Source: Sweltsa coloradensis
Taxonomy: Eukaryota > Arthropoda > Insecta > Plecoptera > Chloroperlidae
NCBI GenBank assembly: GCA_024449915.1
Contig: JAMZAV010000029.1
Span: forward strand, 744,001-808,000
Length of the DNA: 64,000 nt
Reading direction: 5' to 3'
Shown here one piece after another: positions 1 to 10,572 of the stretch. A program made the translations under genes and the position numbers. The notes beneath the pieces were generated by a model. That model made no database searches and was not told where the DNA came from. It saw only the letters and a list, made by a program, of their open reading frames with translations. How positions within the stretch are numbered: the first letter of the stretch is position 1; every line of letters starts with the position of its first letter.

Positions 1-298
1 CGAGAGAAAAAGTAAATTTTTGTTGAATTATTCATCTATCTATGAAGAAAACAGAAAAGAAGATTGAATCGCAGCAAGTCGAGGTTTTAGCATAAACTTT
101 GTCGAGAGTCTGGGTGTGTCCTGTTTTGGACGCAGGTGTTGTAAGGAACAATTGACTTTCTAATATTCCAGTCGCAAGATCGAAGTGTCTATTCCAGAAG
201 GAAAACACGCGTTCCCTGCGTCAACAACAGGAATCAGGCTGACGGAGGGAACGGACGTGTTTTGGTTCCGTGTATCTGTTGCACTCGCCTCCTAACAT

Positions 299-315
299 CC
301 CCCCCCCCCCCCCCC
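299..315. repeat. poly-C homopolymer
   Basis: An uninterrupted run of about 17 C on the + strand. Simple repeat with no coding meaning; run length is uncertain in any assembly. Confidence 0.9.
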
Positions 316-432
316 TAAAACACGGCTGCACGTTGAACTCTGCCTTCTCCACAAACAAACGTAGACAATAACTTGGAAATAGTTGCGTAGAAAGATCGAG
401 ACTAGGGCATAAAACAGTCATACGTGAACGTG

Positions 433-575
433 CCTTCCGCGGTGGCGCATACGATTGGGGCGTAGGTCCGAAGAGTAAGACAACAAGGGGATGTGGGTTC
501 GAGTCCCGCGTAAGGCAAGCATTCTTGTAATTGCAATTCACCTCTCATTCACCACCACTCATCTTCTACTAAGTG
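433..575 (+). mobile_element. tRNA-derived SINE, family A (+)
   Basis: The head reads as a degenerate tRNA: CGCGGTGGCGCA near the A-box position, then GGTTCGAGTCC (B box) and a closing CGCGTAAGGCA. It is followed by a body rich in CATTCACCACCACTCAT. The same head and body, in reverse, occur at about 15948-16092, 19675-19805 and 41420-41570, so this is a dispersed SINE rather than a tRNA gene. No cloverleaf with paired acceptor ends can be drawn. Confidence 0.7.
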
Positions 576-1389
576 TATATTGCAATAAAAACGCCTTTAC
601 GTCCATGTATCATATTTTCACCTAATTAAAATTAATTATAGGCGCATTTTTATGTTAGGAAAGTTATAAATTCATTTAGTTTTCCATTGCTTTAGTTTTT
701 ATCATTATCTAAATTGTTGGCGTATTTGTTCGTATTTTGTAACAATGTGTTTTCATCTTTATAGTTCTTAGACATTAAAATATTTTTTAGAATTGAAATT
801 GGTAGGTCTACTTTCCAGGTCTTTGTCAGGCTGACAGTTAAAGAATCAATGAGGATTTATTTTCTTTCGAATCATTTCCTTAAATCTAAATTGTTGGTGA
901 ATTTATTTATAGTTTGGTTATGATATGCATGCATCAATGTTATATTCTGATATTTGGGTACTTCTTCAGTTGGGGCGGTCCAACCATCAACACAACAACC
1001 AATTAACAAAAATAACCTTCAAAAACTTTAACGTCGCGATTTCAAACGAAAGTCCTTTGGAAGTACTTTATATTTAAAATAAAAACGTAAGGCCTAAAGG
1101 TTTTGTAGGTAGAGTATTTTAAGAAACGAGTAGTGACAGGGCCTAAAGATAGTTGGACCGCCCCAAAAGTACCGATATTTAAGTAACATCAATAGCTGTA
1201 TTTTTTAAAGATAAAATCTATTTGGTATTCAAGAAGCCAGTAAGATGAAAATTCCGGGATGACATTGCTTTTATTTTGAATCGTTTTCTAAATTGTTTGT
1301 ACATTACTTTTGATGTCTATTCATCTAAGTACACCCCGATATTTGAGAAATATGAATATCTTCATATTTTTAAGTTAAAGTAATTGGTA

Positions 1390-1745
1390 TTTACCAGGTG
1401 AAGAATCCGGTATGATGAATGGTCGGCCACGACGATGCACAAGAACACTAACCACTATTAACTTGAACTATCTGCCCTGCGAAAACAACACTTCGAACAC
1501 TACGACTCGACACTCGCGACCCCGCACCGTTCAATTCTCCCGGTACACTGAAGTTCCTCGTAGGAACACGATAAGCCTCGTTTCACCTGGTCTGCCGCTC
1601 ATGCTGCGGTGACTCAAGCTACTCGCAGTGGATCAGCTGTGCCCTCTAAATACCCAGAGCCGTAGTCACGGTAATAAAAGTTATGCCTGCCTCTGCCACG
1701 TCATCGTTCATCACAGACAAACTCAACTTCTAGACCCTCGACCGC
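1390..1745. other. GC-richer unassigned block in dpr intron or upstream region
   Basis: About 350 bp clearly richer in GC than the surrounding AT-rich DNA. A 66-codon + frame is open (1412-1612), but its product is basic, low complexity and like no family I know, and no Ig-domain exon is present. It could be an old LTR or other repeat, or a regulatory block. Apart from the listed repeats I see nothing else in positions 576-2070. Confidence 0.3.
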
Positions 1746-2071
1746 GAATATTTACCATGTACAATTAACTGATGATAGTAATATTACATAAAATCGCTAC
1801 TCAAAATAAGAAAAAGTGTGCTTATAATGATTATTATGACTAGCCTACAATTTTTAATTATGGTGTAATTAATATATTAAATTAAAATTTTTTTTAGGAC
1901 CTACCTACCCAGTAACTCTTTATAATTATTTTTTGAATTGCGTTTAAACAATAATGATTAAATCAGGTAATTTCACATGGTTTTAATATCAATGGTGGAA
2001 ATTATTCTCCTTCTCGGCATAAAATTGTTTTGTGCACTCAAAATCAACCTGACATTGTTTGAAATATCGAC

Positions 2072-2290
2072 AATGATGCCTCGAGTGCTAAGCGCTTTAC
2101 ATTGATACAGAAGGTCCCGGGTTCGAAGCTCGTCGAGATCTGCAATCAAGACTGATGGTTTTTCCTCAGTCGTTAATAGAAATGTACGGAATTGAGCTAT
2201 CTTACACAACCCTCGGACATCCCTTCATAATAATGTTCCATCCACAACATACCTAGTTCACCTGAAGAGGGGAATATTGCAGGTTCCACT
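2072..2290 (+). mobile_element. tRNA-derived SINE, family B (+)
   Basis: A decayed copy of the most frequent SINE here. It has the B-box-like GGTCCCGGGTTCGAAGC, then CAGTCGTTAATAGAAATG, CCCTCGGACATCCCTTC and CACCTGAAGAGGGG. The same blocks in the same order recur at 11329, 17755 and 41030 (+) and at 10573, 28195 and 34078 (-). Confidence 0.75.
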
Positions 2291-2367
2291 CTATAAAAGG
2301 ATTAATTTCAACAGTAAAATTTTAATTTATTGTAGAAAATGAGTCCGGATATTAATCTTATGACCAA

Positions 2368-2437
2368 TTTATTTGTTTTTATTTATTTAACGTCTTTCCT
2401 ATTCAGTTAATAAAACTGATATACAAAGGAGGACAAC
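2368..2437 (-). mobile_element. 3' end of a retroposon (GTTGTCCTCCTTTG family)
   Basis: Read on the minus strand: GTTGTCCTCCTTTG, then a GAATAGGAAAGACGTTAAAT block and a TAAATAAA-type tail. The same terminal block recurs on the + strand at 32001-32078 and 47991-48060, as expected for 5'-truncated copies of one LINE or LINE-mobilised element. From 2440 to 3144 I see only A-rich DNA and no gene. Confidence 0.55.
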
Positions 2438-3144
2438 TAAATAAATCTAATTACATAGATGCAGACACAACAATGAACAACATTAAAGTTAATATTTGAA
2501 ATAGTAATATTACAACAATGCATTAAAAACTCAACACATTTGATAACAAATAAAAAGGGTATTGAATGCAATTTATGAATGAATCAAATTTAAAAAAGGG
2601 TGGGGAATGAAAAGAAAAGAAAAACAAATCAAAACAAAAAGAAGAAAAAATGAAAGGATAAATGTAAGAAAAAGAAAGAAAGAAAAGAATCAATTATAAA
2701 AAATAATATCAATCAATATCATATTATACACAACAAACATTGATCATCTGTAATATGTAGCATTTAGTTGAAAGATGTTTATCCATATTTGCCTGCAAAA
2801 TGTGTTGAATACATTATTATGTTTTTCAGCTATATCAACCACTTATATTGTGTTATTATCTACTTTAATTAAAAATAAACATTGACTTATGTTATGTCAC
2901 ATATTACATTTTTTCATTCATTTTAAAAGCAACGTTTTGTATCAAATTGGTTTTCCTTCTCAAATATTTCCTACTTTTCCTTTCCGAGTAGACTCAGTAA
3001 ACACATTATATATTTATAGCATCACTGACAGAAAATTGTGAACGCCGAGGAGGTGAACATTTTGTGATAGTTGTTAACGAAATCAGAAGTGGCAGGAGCT
3101 CTTAAGAAAATCCCTTGTAAAAATATGTTTTCGTGTGTTTTCAG

Positions 3145-3253
3145 AACTGGGGCCTGCAGATAAAGTTCGTCCAGCCTCGCGACGCCGGTTGGTACGAGTG
3201 TCAGGTGTCAACTCACCCGGCGACGAGCATATTCGTCGAGTTAAGGGTGATAG
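3145..3253 (+). CDS. dpr: dpr-family Ig protein, exon encoding the end of Ig domain 1
   Basis: Dpr proteins are neuronal cell-surface receptors with two Ig domains that pair with DIP proteins to specify synaptic partners. The acceptor is TTTTCAG at 3138-3144 and the donor GTGAGTG follows 3253. The 109-nt exon translates as 36 codons starting NWGLQIKFVQPRDAGWYECQ, which holds the hallmark LQIKFVQ-RDAGWYECQV end of Ig1, including its second core cysteine. It continues to VELRVI and ends one base into a codon (phase 1), matching the first two bases of the exon at 9738, which gives Glu. Earlier Ig1 sequence and the signal peptide are not found in 1-3144 and probably lie upstream of the window. 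The dpr paralog cannot be assigned from these exons. Confidence 0.9.
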
Positions 3254-3433
3254 GTGAGTGCGCTACGCTCTAGTAGGCGACTTAAGAGGATGTAGGACAT
3301 GTCCTGTTTGCTCGGCCGACTAACAACAAGATGTGTCGAAATTTTTGGGTGGTGTTTACGGACGCGGAAATGTAGGGCTCTGCAATTACACTTTTTCATG
3401 AAATTTACATTTGAAAAAAATTTAAAAACAATC

Positions 3434-3628
3434 ATCAGTCAGTCAGTCAGTCAGTCAGTCAGTCAGTCAGTCAGTCAGTCAGTCAGTCAGTCAGTCAGTC
3501 AGTCAGTCAGTCAGTCAGTCAGTCAGTCAGTCAGTCAGTCAGTCAGTCAGTCAGTCAGTCAGTCAGTCAGTCAGTCAGTCAGTCAGTCAGTCAGTCTATC
3601 AGTCAGTCATTCAATCAGTCAGTCAGTA
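3434..3628. repeat. (CAGT)n tetranucleotide microsatellite
   Basis: About 195 bp of near-perfect CAGT repeat with a few interruptions at its right end (TCTATCAGT, TCATTCAATC). It begins 180 bp downstream of the dpr donor at 3254. The open frame across it (Ser-Gln-Ser-Val repeats) is an artefact of the repeat. Positions 3630-4930 hold no recognisable gene. Confidence 0.95.
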
Positions 3629-4935
3629 AAGTTGACCATATTCGTTGACTGATCTTGTCCGATTATCACAAAATATTGATAATCTACTACTGTAGGGCTG
3701 TCCATGTAGACCTATGCTTTATTGACAGCGTAAAGTTTCATATACGTCTGATTTTTACCGGCCTAGCAAATAGCTATTTGCCGACTGTCAGCATGTGTCC
3801 TATTACCTCTTGAGAGTCCTCTTGTGTTGACTATGAATATTTACGAATCGTTCTGATTACAAACTTTGGGGCAATGCTAAGAACGGCCCGGGATTATTTT
3901 GTAATTCACTTGCTCAACTTCCCCCACTGAAACCCACTGAACCGATTACAAATCAAAAATGTACATTTGACAATAAACAAAACCGGAGTGTGCACCGGTT
4001 TTTAAACGAATTTGAAACCAAAATGTAAACAAAGTTGTTTTTTTGCATTATTAATACGTTTTGTTGAGAATGTGAATCGAGTTATTAAAAAAGTAATACC
4101 AGGCCGCACTAGATTGCCTTAAAGTTTGTTCGCAAATAACTGGTAAATATCCTTGGTCTACAAGAGGAGACATTACAAAACCAGTGTTTACATGTTAAAA
4201 ACATAGGCAGAATTCCTTTCCGCGGACCCTTAACTTTACTGATACACAGTCGCACACTCGCAGAAAGACAAATGAATTGCTTTACGACGGCCGGGGAACG
4301 GGCCGGAGTTATGGCCGTTGTCAAATAAAAGGCCGTTTTGTTCTACTTTAGAAAACAGGACAGATTGTAGTAGGCCTAAAGTGTCGCTTTAAAAATATAC
4401 AGTCTGGAATTCGAGTTGACATGAATATCTAAGTTTATCGTATTAAACAACAAGGTCAGTTTGCAATTTGAACAGTATTTGCACATTGTGCTCGTAACAG
4501 GTAAGCTAGGGAATCTCAACAAATTGATTAGTTTTACAAATTTCCAATACGAATAAAGTTATCTTATTTGATGAAAAGGTTATTTATAAGTAGCATCAGT
4601 GACTAAAACCCGTATTTTAGATTTATTGGCAGACATTCTCAAAATTTATATGAATTACTTTGGCACTGTAATTATTGGAATCGTTTTTGAAAGTATTTTG
4701 TATCCTGTATTTTAACACGTTATTGCTATTTATTGGCTTGCTATCTTAACAGTAGCATTCTGAATTAATTATAAACTAGCTAAATTTTAGGACAAGAGTA
4801 ATTGACTATTTTTACTTCCCACTCTCCCAGGCGCGCCGGAAGTCTATTTTTTCAGGGGGGGCTAACTTTTTACAGGCCAGGAAAAGTACATGCTTCCATG
4901 TATAGTTACATAATATGCAACCAATGTCCCTGAGT

Positions 4936-5231
4936 CAGTGGCGTACAGTCACTGGAATATATTTAGGGGGGAAGGGGCTAGGACGAACGACTCAATGGGG
5001 GGGGATGCCCCCCACAATAGCGTCGCAGGCATTTTTATGGACAAATACGTATTTTCAAAGCGTTTTTTTTTTTATGTTTTTAGAAGATGTAAAGGGGCTT
5101 TGATGAACGAAAAGAAGAGATAATAGATGATTTTAATTTTTAAGTAAACCTAGATGCTTTGAAGTAAATATATTATTAAAGCTTTGATTTCAGGGGGGGG
5201 GGGAGGCAAGCACCCCCATGATACGCCACTG
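4936..5231. mobile_element. MITE with hAT-like ends (CAGTGGCGTA)
   Basis: A 296-bp segment bounded by CAGTGGCGTA on the left and its exact reverse complement TACGCCACTG on the right, with internal G-run and C-run tracts. CAGTGGCG-type termini are common in hAT-type non-autonomous elements. No clear 8-bp target-site duplication can be read, so the superfamily is inference. Similar G-run/C-run sequence follows at 5640-5745 without visible ends. Confidence 0.6.
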
Positions 5232-5852
5232 CCTAGAAATTTAATAGCTTTTAGTGGTGAAAGTACCAAACACTTTGCGACGCCCTCTAGTTTTGTTTCC
5301 AAACTTAGTACATATTTGGTCCTTATGAAGTAGTAGCAGATGATCTCATTTGGGAACGAATCACCCTTTTAACACGTTTTAGGACAGTAAAAGATCGTTC
5401 CGCTGTTGCTGCCGATGCTGGTAGCTCTATGTACAGTAGCAGTCGACGCGAGACTGCAGCAATTTCCTCTTTCTCTCGATTTGTGCTCGTTTGCGGGGAG
5501 GGGGGCTGTCTGTGCCACGAGACGACCAGCGTCTACGGTTACAACCAACTCCAAAAAAGAAATACAATTTATCTAACATCTCATCAATGTTGGAATTTGA
5601 CACACAAACGAAAAATGCATTATATTTGGTTATTGTGTCATTTTTCTAGAGGGGGGGGGGGTCGAGAAAATACTTTTGCCCCCCCTTCACAAGTTCAGGG
5701 GGGCAAGCTACCCCCCAGCCCCCCCGGCTCCGACGCCGCTGCCCTTTCCCCAACATCCCAGTATTGATTTCTTCTCTACCTGGAAAGTTTTTGCTTTCTT
5801 TGCCGTTGCCCATTTGATTTAACTAGGAAAACGCTTAAGTCCCGCCGCGTTG

Positions 5853-6607
5853 TTGGATGAGCGTAATTGGTGCATTGCGAAAAAATGCAATATTTCTGTT
5901 GTTCTGTGGCAAAATCATTACTAAGTTGAAATTTTTTTAAATTAAATTAAATTCAATTAAAAATTAACTTATTTTTTTAATTTTTTTAAATTAATTGTAA
6001 TTGTTAAAAAAATCGTAAAATTGCGATTTTTATATGAAATAATGTCTCGATTGCGTTCAAATTTTACACTAATATATAAATTCATAAAATAAAGGTTCTG
6101 CGAAAAAATCATTACAATCGGATAAAGCATGTAGGTGTTATAAGTCAAAGAATTGTTTAAAAAAAGAAAAAACCTGTAAAATTTCGATTTTTATGATAAA
6201 TATTTTTTCAATTGCGCTCAAATTTCACAAAAATATCTTAATTCATAAAATAAAGGTTCTGTGCAAAAATCATTAAAATCGGATAAAGCATGTAGGTGTT
6301 ATAAGTCGAAGAAAATTTTTTAAAAATTGAAAAAAATCGTAAAATTGCGATTTTCATGAGAAAAAAAATTTCCGATTGCGCTCAAAAACGTGGCAGTTCT
6401 AAGTTCAGAGATTTCGAAGGCCTCCATAAAATTTCATCGCAATCGGAGTATCGGTTTAGCCGGAATCGTGGGGACAAACAGACAAAAATACAAAAAAAAA
6501 AAAGAAAGAAAAAAAAAAAAAAAAAAAAAAAACATTCCGGATTTTTTTCTCCGGTGTAGTGAAATGGAATCTTCGCTTCGCTCGCTACGCTCGCTACGCT
6601 CATCCAA
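5853..6607 (+). mobile_element. TTGGATGAGCGTA-ended dispersed element, copy 1 (+)
   Basis: A 755-bp non-coding unit with exact inverted ends, TTGGATGAGCGTA and TACGCTCATCCAA. The right side carries repeated CGCTCGCTACG motifs. Inside are about two units of a ~160-bp tandem repeat (GCATGTAGGTGTTATAAGTC recurs at 6127 and 6288), then a conserved module (CGTGGCAGTTCTAAGTTCAG) and a poly-A tract near 6485-6530. It lacks a transposase, so it is non-autonomous. Other copies: 22911, 23687, 24685, 25036, 26957, 34490 and a decayed piece near 50054. The frames across the A-rich tract are spurious. Confidence 0.75.
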
Positions 6608-6619
6608 AAAATATTATAT

Positions 6620-9500
6620 AATTTTTAATAATAATTATGGGACAGAGATTGCTATCTGTCATTTCGACTTTTGTTAAGGCACAGTGAAGGTTGCTGAATA
6701 CTTAAGTTTATAATTAAATGAATAGAACTAAACTATTAAAAAAGTATGCATTTTTAGTTACACGTTGATTAAAATAATGAGTGTTGATAGAGCCAAGTCT
6801 GAACAAACCACTGTGGAAAATAAATCGAGAAAAACATGTTAACCCCACCACAAATTCTGCACAAAGTTCCCTACTTTCAAAACTTTCTTTTAATTTTTTG
6901 TTTTAGAAGTTTAGTTCAGGAACTTATTAATGGAACACTAAGTGGTTAATTGAGCAATATAAACTTATACGCTGTTCAAGATAATGGTAAAACGAATTGC
7001 ATCAATTTATAAATAGCCTTAGACGTATTCCACTTTCAGTAATATCTACACTATTCTTAGAAAGTCTGCTAAGGTACAACATCATAGTCCCGGTAATTAA
7101 ATTGTATGCCACTGTGGTTTGATTGCATATAGCAGAAAGTTGCTTAAAGCTATTTTAAAGTACTCAATGCCAATATTGCATTGTACTGAGAAAAACCTAG
7201 GATAAATTTTTTGTTAGGATTGTTGGTGACTAGTGTCGAAGCAGTGGTCTATATGTTTTTACAACTGAATACGATATTGATTTTAATAAATAAATTTTAA
7301 AAATGTCTAGAAGCTTAAATTATAGTTCCGAGCAAGAATCAATATCATTTTGTTTTAGTTTTATTTCCCAAATGTGATGTGGATTGCATGTAACTACCAG
7401 CTCGTCAATTATTGTTCGCATGTATTACCTTAATGTGATGGAAACATAAAATATAGCAGTTTAACACTTAGTTTGGAATTTTTAACGGTGAAAATGCACC
7501 ATTAAAACCATGTTTCTAAAACAATATGAGAAATTATAATCTATTCCATTTGTCACTTGTAAGCTACATGTCACAGGTAAAAGCAATTTAGATTAATATG
7601 CATGTAGACAACTATTTCCACACTTTACCTACTTGTTATTTTAAGGAGGGGTCATGTATAAGCATTTAAACAATGTTCGTCAACTTCTCACGCTTGTGGT
7701 ATTCATTATCAGTTCACTATCAGATCTCCAGTAACAGATATACACGGTTTCCAGCTTTAAGTCGCACGCGAGCATTACTAGGCACGTCACGACAATATAC
7801 GCACTAAGTACAAAGCTCATGATAACAGTATTTGTTTACAGGCATAATGCATATTGATAGTTCTACAATAACCATCAAAATATAAAATTAAATAACATAA
7901 AAACAGAGTTATATGTTTTATTTCGCTACGGTCTACACACTTTTTGATCCTGCTCTAGCTAGAGAAACACAATATTGTATTTTGATAACATGTGTACGTG
8001 CGTGAACCATTCGTTTGAAGTTTACTCTTATTATGCCGAAATTAAATTGCTATTTATGAAATTAATATTATTATACAATAATATTGTAATTCGATAAATT
8101 ATTCTTAACAATGAAAACAATTATTTTTGTGGAAAAAACTTCTATTAAGTTATGTGATCAAAGTTTAGAATGATTAAATAAAACAACATACTCTGAGACT
8201 AGACATTATTTTCATATTTACTGAAAACTATAAGCCGTATGGCCAATGATGCATTCATATCTTATTTATATTTTATGTTAATATAAACTATGAGTTGACA
8301 GGATATCCGAAGTAATTTGACCGATTGATAAAGTTCTCTTCGGCTTTGCTGAAATGGGTAGACCAATGAGAAGAATAAATAATTTAGAGACCGGTTCACA
8401 ACAAGTGTAAAGAAAAATTAACGCATAAAATCCAGAAATTTGAATGGTTGATCACAATCTATAAACGTGATTAAAACTATCAAAAAATCTTACGTCTGCA
8501 TTTAAACGAGTCTGATGAATAGTGAGTTATCCATATTTCGTGTATAAAAATTATTGTCTCATATTTATGATGTAATTTGTCTTTTATGACTTTTGCACGT
8601 TCCCCAATTCACGAAGATAGTCGAAATCACCGTCTAGTTGAAATCGTAAGAACTTTTCGTCACGTACGCCGGGCCATCGTTTCACTAACTTAGATGTAGA
8701 GAGTTGTATGAGAATTGATTGAGACCAACTCGGTAATTTCTACAAGTTACGTGTGCTTTTTTTCCCGTTGTGACGCCCGCTTAGGGTGCAAAGACAAACT
8801 GCTATGACAAAATAGGTTCTATGCCTAATTAGTAATTTTGGGTAGTTAGTAAGGAATGTCCAAAGGCTGTAAGTAGGACTCACGGCCACATAAAATATAT
8901 ACATAACAAATTCTGAATCTTGCACATATCAGTTCGGACTACCGGCTAGTGGCATCGAACAGACGACCTGCGGAAACAAAGTTCCACATTGGAACAACGT
9001 ACACTACTCAATACGTCTCGTAAAGATTTATTATTATTCGTGCATTATGTTATACTAGTATTATATTGCGTCAACCTTTATATTCAGTGTTTATAACGTA
9101 CTCAATAAGGTTGATGATAATAATAATTATAATTGTTATTATTTAAATTAGTATGGGTATTAAATTATACTATTTTTAAGACTGCCAAAGGATTCAGGGA
9201 ATGAGAGAACCTTATTGCAAAATGGTACACAGACTTAAAATACGAATTTATTTATTTTTATGTTATTTAGTGAAGATTTTATCCGAATGCTTGCCCGATG
9301 AAATGTTTGTAATTTCTCATCGTTTGGGATAGTATTTGTATACAATATCAAGGAGTTGCATTGGGGTTGCATTATTTAAAAAAAAGAATATCTGTGTTAG
9401 TGTAATGACCGTGTTTAAAGTTGGGGGAGCGTTTCCACAAGTTTTTGTTTTGCGGGGCTTCCCCGAGTACCCTCCCCCCCAGTTCGATTACTGCTACCAA
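6620..9500. other. large dpr intron, no gene seen
   Basis: AT-rich sequence within the 6,484-nt intron between the dpr exons at 3253 and 9738. Both strands carry only short frames. I recognise no coding, RNA or repeat feature of known family. Confidence 0.6.
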
Positions 9501-9534
9501 CACAGTATACAAATAATACTGGCGTTGTACGGTC

Positions 9535-9612
9535 GATGTGACTCTGCCGCCCCGCACCTCGCCCACGACCACGCCCGTTCTGCTTAACTTCGGTGTTCTA
9601 AACCGCTGGCTT
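9535..9612 (-). mobile_element. 5S-rRNA-derived SINE head (-)
   Basis: Read on the minus strand, this contains GAACACCGAAGTTAAGCAGA followed by CGGGCGTGGTC, the A-box and central part of the 5S rRNA internal promoter. After that the 5S likeness fades (GTGGGCGAGGTGCGGGGCGG), and no 5S 5' or 3' stem is present. It is therefore a 5S-headed SINE fragment, not a 5S gene. A second 5S-like head is at 36870-36950. Confidence 0.6.
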
Positions 9613-9737
9613 GGGCCTATTAGAGTTTAGTGAGAGCTTTTAAGAGGTAGCAGTGGAGTAGGACAAGCCCTAGGGGGTATGCTTCCGTTTAGTCTTATGG
9701 CATTATAATACTAAACGTGTTGTCTCCCTGGTTACAG

Positions 9738-10022
9738 AGGCTACCGCCGAGATCTCTGGCGCCCCCGACCTCCACATCAAGGCTGGCTCCACCTTGCGGC
9801 TGGTGTGCACACTACGTCAGAGCACAGAGCCACCTGTGTTCGTGTTCTGGTACCACGACGACCGGATGATCAACTACGACAAGGAACGCGGTGTTGCCGT
9901 TCAGAGCGACAGGACGAGCAGCTCTCTCGTCATCACAGTGGCCAGCAAGACGGACTCCGGCAACTACACGTGTGTGCCGTCCAATGCCAAGCCGGCGAGC
10001 ATCAATGTACACGTGCTCAATG
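9738..10022 (+). CDS. dpr: dpr-family Ig protein, exon encoding Ig domain 2
   Basis: The exon follows acceptor GGTTACAG (ending 9737) and ends before the donor GTAAGATG at 10023. It is 285 nt, phase 1 at both edges. Its 95 residues hold one Ig domain: Cys at about residue 24 (LRLVC), Trp at 38 (FVFWYHDD) and the second Cys at 79 within DSGNYTC, ending VPSNAKPASINVHVLN. This is the usual dpr Ig2, with the PSNA-PA motif and the HVLNG exit. Joined to 3253 it gives VELRVI-E-ATAEISG. A SINE with a 16-bp target duplication sits directly on its donor (see 10032-10379), so a second, identical donor lies at 10387. The intron to 11809 is 1,786 nt. Confidence 0.93.
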
Positions 10023-10031
10023 GTAAGATGT
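10016..10031 (+). promoter_or_regulatory. exon-intron junction inside a target-site duplication (donor 1)
   Basis: CTCAATGGTAAGATGT spans the last bases of the Ig2 exon and its 5' splice site (cut after 10022). The identical 16 bases recur at 10380-10395. Donor 1 keeps the Ig2 reading frame into the terminal exon and is the expected functional site. Confidence 0.8.
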
Positions 10032-10379
10032 TTTTGGATTGGATATTGCTTAACGTCTCATATTTATGCAACTTGGCTAATCGAGACGAAGGGAGGGACG
10101 TAAGGGATGACGCGAGGGAACAAGGGGTGGACAGGCCTGTGCTGGTCAGAACCAGCCACAAGTGTATGGGGAGGGCAGGAGTTCCCCCAAGTCGTGGTCG
10201 TCTCCGTCTGTGTCATCATCCGTCTGTGTTGTCATTGTCGTCACCGTCGGGGAGGTAATCAAAGGGAAGGGGAAAGTCCCCGACGACGACCCAGAGCTCA
10301 CCATTAGTTTCAGGGAGAAAAACTTCCCTAATCACGTGCAAAACCACGAGAAGGTTGCGAGTTGGAATTTGATGTCCCT
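10032..10379 (-). mobile_element. SINE inserted at the dpr donor, flanked by 16-bp TSD
   Basis: The 348-bp insert is bracketed by the identical 16-mers at 10016-10031 and 10380-10395, the mark of target-primed insertion. Read on the minus strand it ends in GCAATATCCAATCCAAAAA, a short A tail. Its 3' region (GGATATTGCTTAACGTCTCA on the + strand) is shared with the SINEs at 36545 and 41420. Its middle (10140-10330) matches 20780-20960. No clear tRNA or 5S head is seen at the 10379 end, so it is either truncated or has a third head type. Confidence 0.8.
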
Positions 10380-10395
10380 CTCAATGGTAAGATGT
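10380..10395 (+). promoter_or_regulatory. duplicated splice-donor sequence (donor 2)
   Basis: Exact copy of the exon-intron junction at 10016-10031, with GT at 10387-10388. If it were used, the transcript would read through the SINE and reach an in-frame stop at about 10256-10258, truncating the protein after Ig2. Usage is not known. Confidence 0.6.
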
Positions 10396-10397
10396 AC

Positions 10398-10572
10398 TGG
10401 GCAGGCTTCCCACAAAATAATATATATATTATGTGTTTTGAGTGGCAGACGCTTTTTTTTATTTAACAAAAGAGCATCCTCAATGTCAAGAGGATGTTCT
10501 TTTGTTAAATTAAAACAAAAACGTCTGCACTCAAAACACATAATATATATTCTTTTGTGGGGAGCCTGCCCA
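10398..10572. repeat. long inverted repeat (84-bp arms, 8-nt loop)
   Basis: Arm 1 (10398-10481) and arm 2 (10490-10572) are near-perfect reverse complements around AATGTCAA, with a few mismatches and small indels. The outer part of both arms (GGGCAGGCTTCCCAC) is the 3' end of SINE family B. The right arm continues into the SINE B copy at 10573-10812. The structure resembles two SINE tails head to head, or a foldback element. Confidence 0.8.

Noticed and set aside
433..520. Functional tRNA gene
   Set aside because: A- and B-box-like motifs are present but arms do not pair and the same head plus body is dispersed elsewhere: a SINE.
3299..3652. 117-codon frame with long Ser-Gln-Ser-Val repeat
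   Set aside because: It is simply the (CAGT)n microsatellite read in one frame; any frame across it is open.
6356..6677. Lys-rich and Phe-rich small proteins on both strands
   Set aside because: They span the poly-A tract of a repeat and recur over the same repeat at 22.9, 25.6 and 34.9 kb.
9794..10258. 154-codon frame as one continuous exon
   Set aside because: It is Ig2 coding sequence reading past the donor at 10023 into the SINE; the dpr family exits Ig2 at HVLNG and continues in the exon at 11809.
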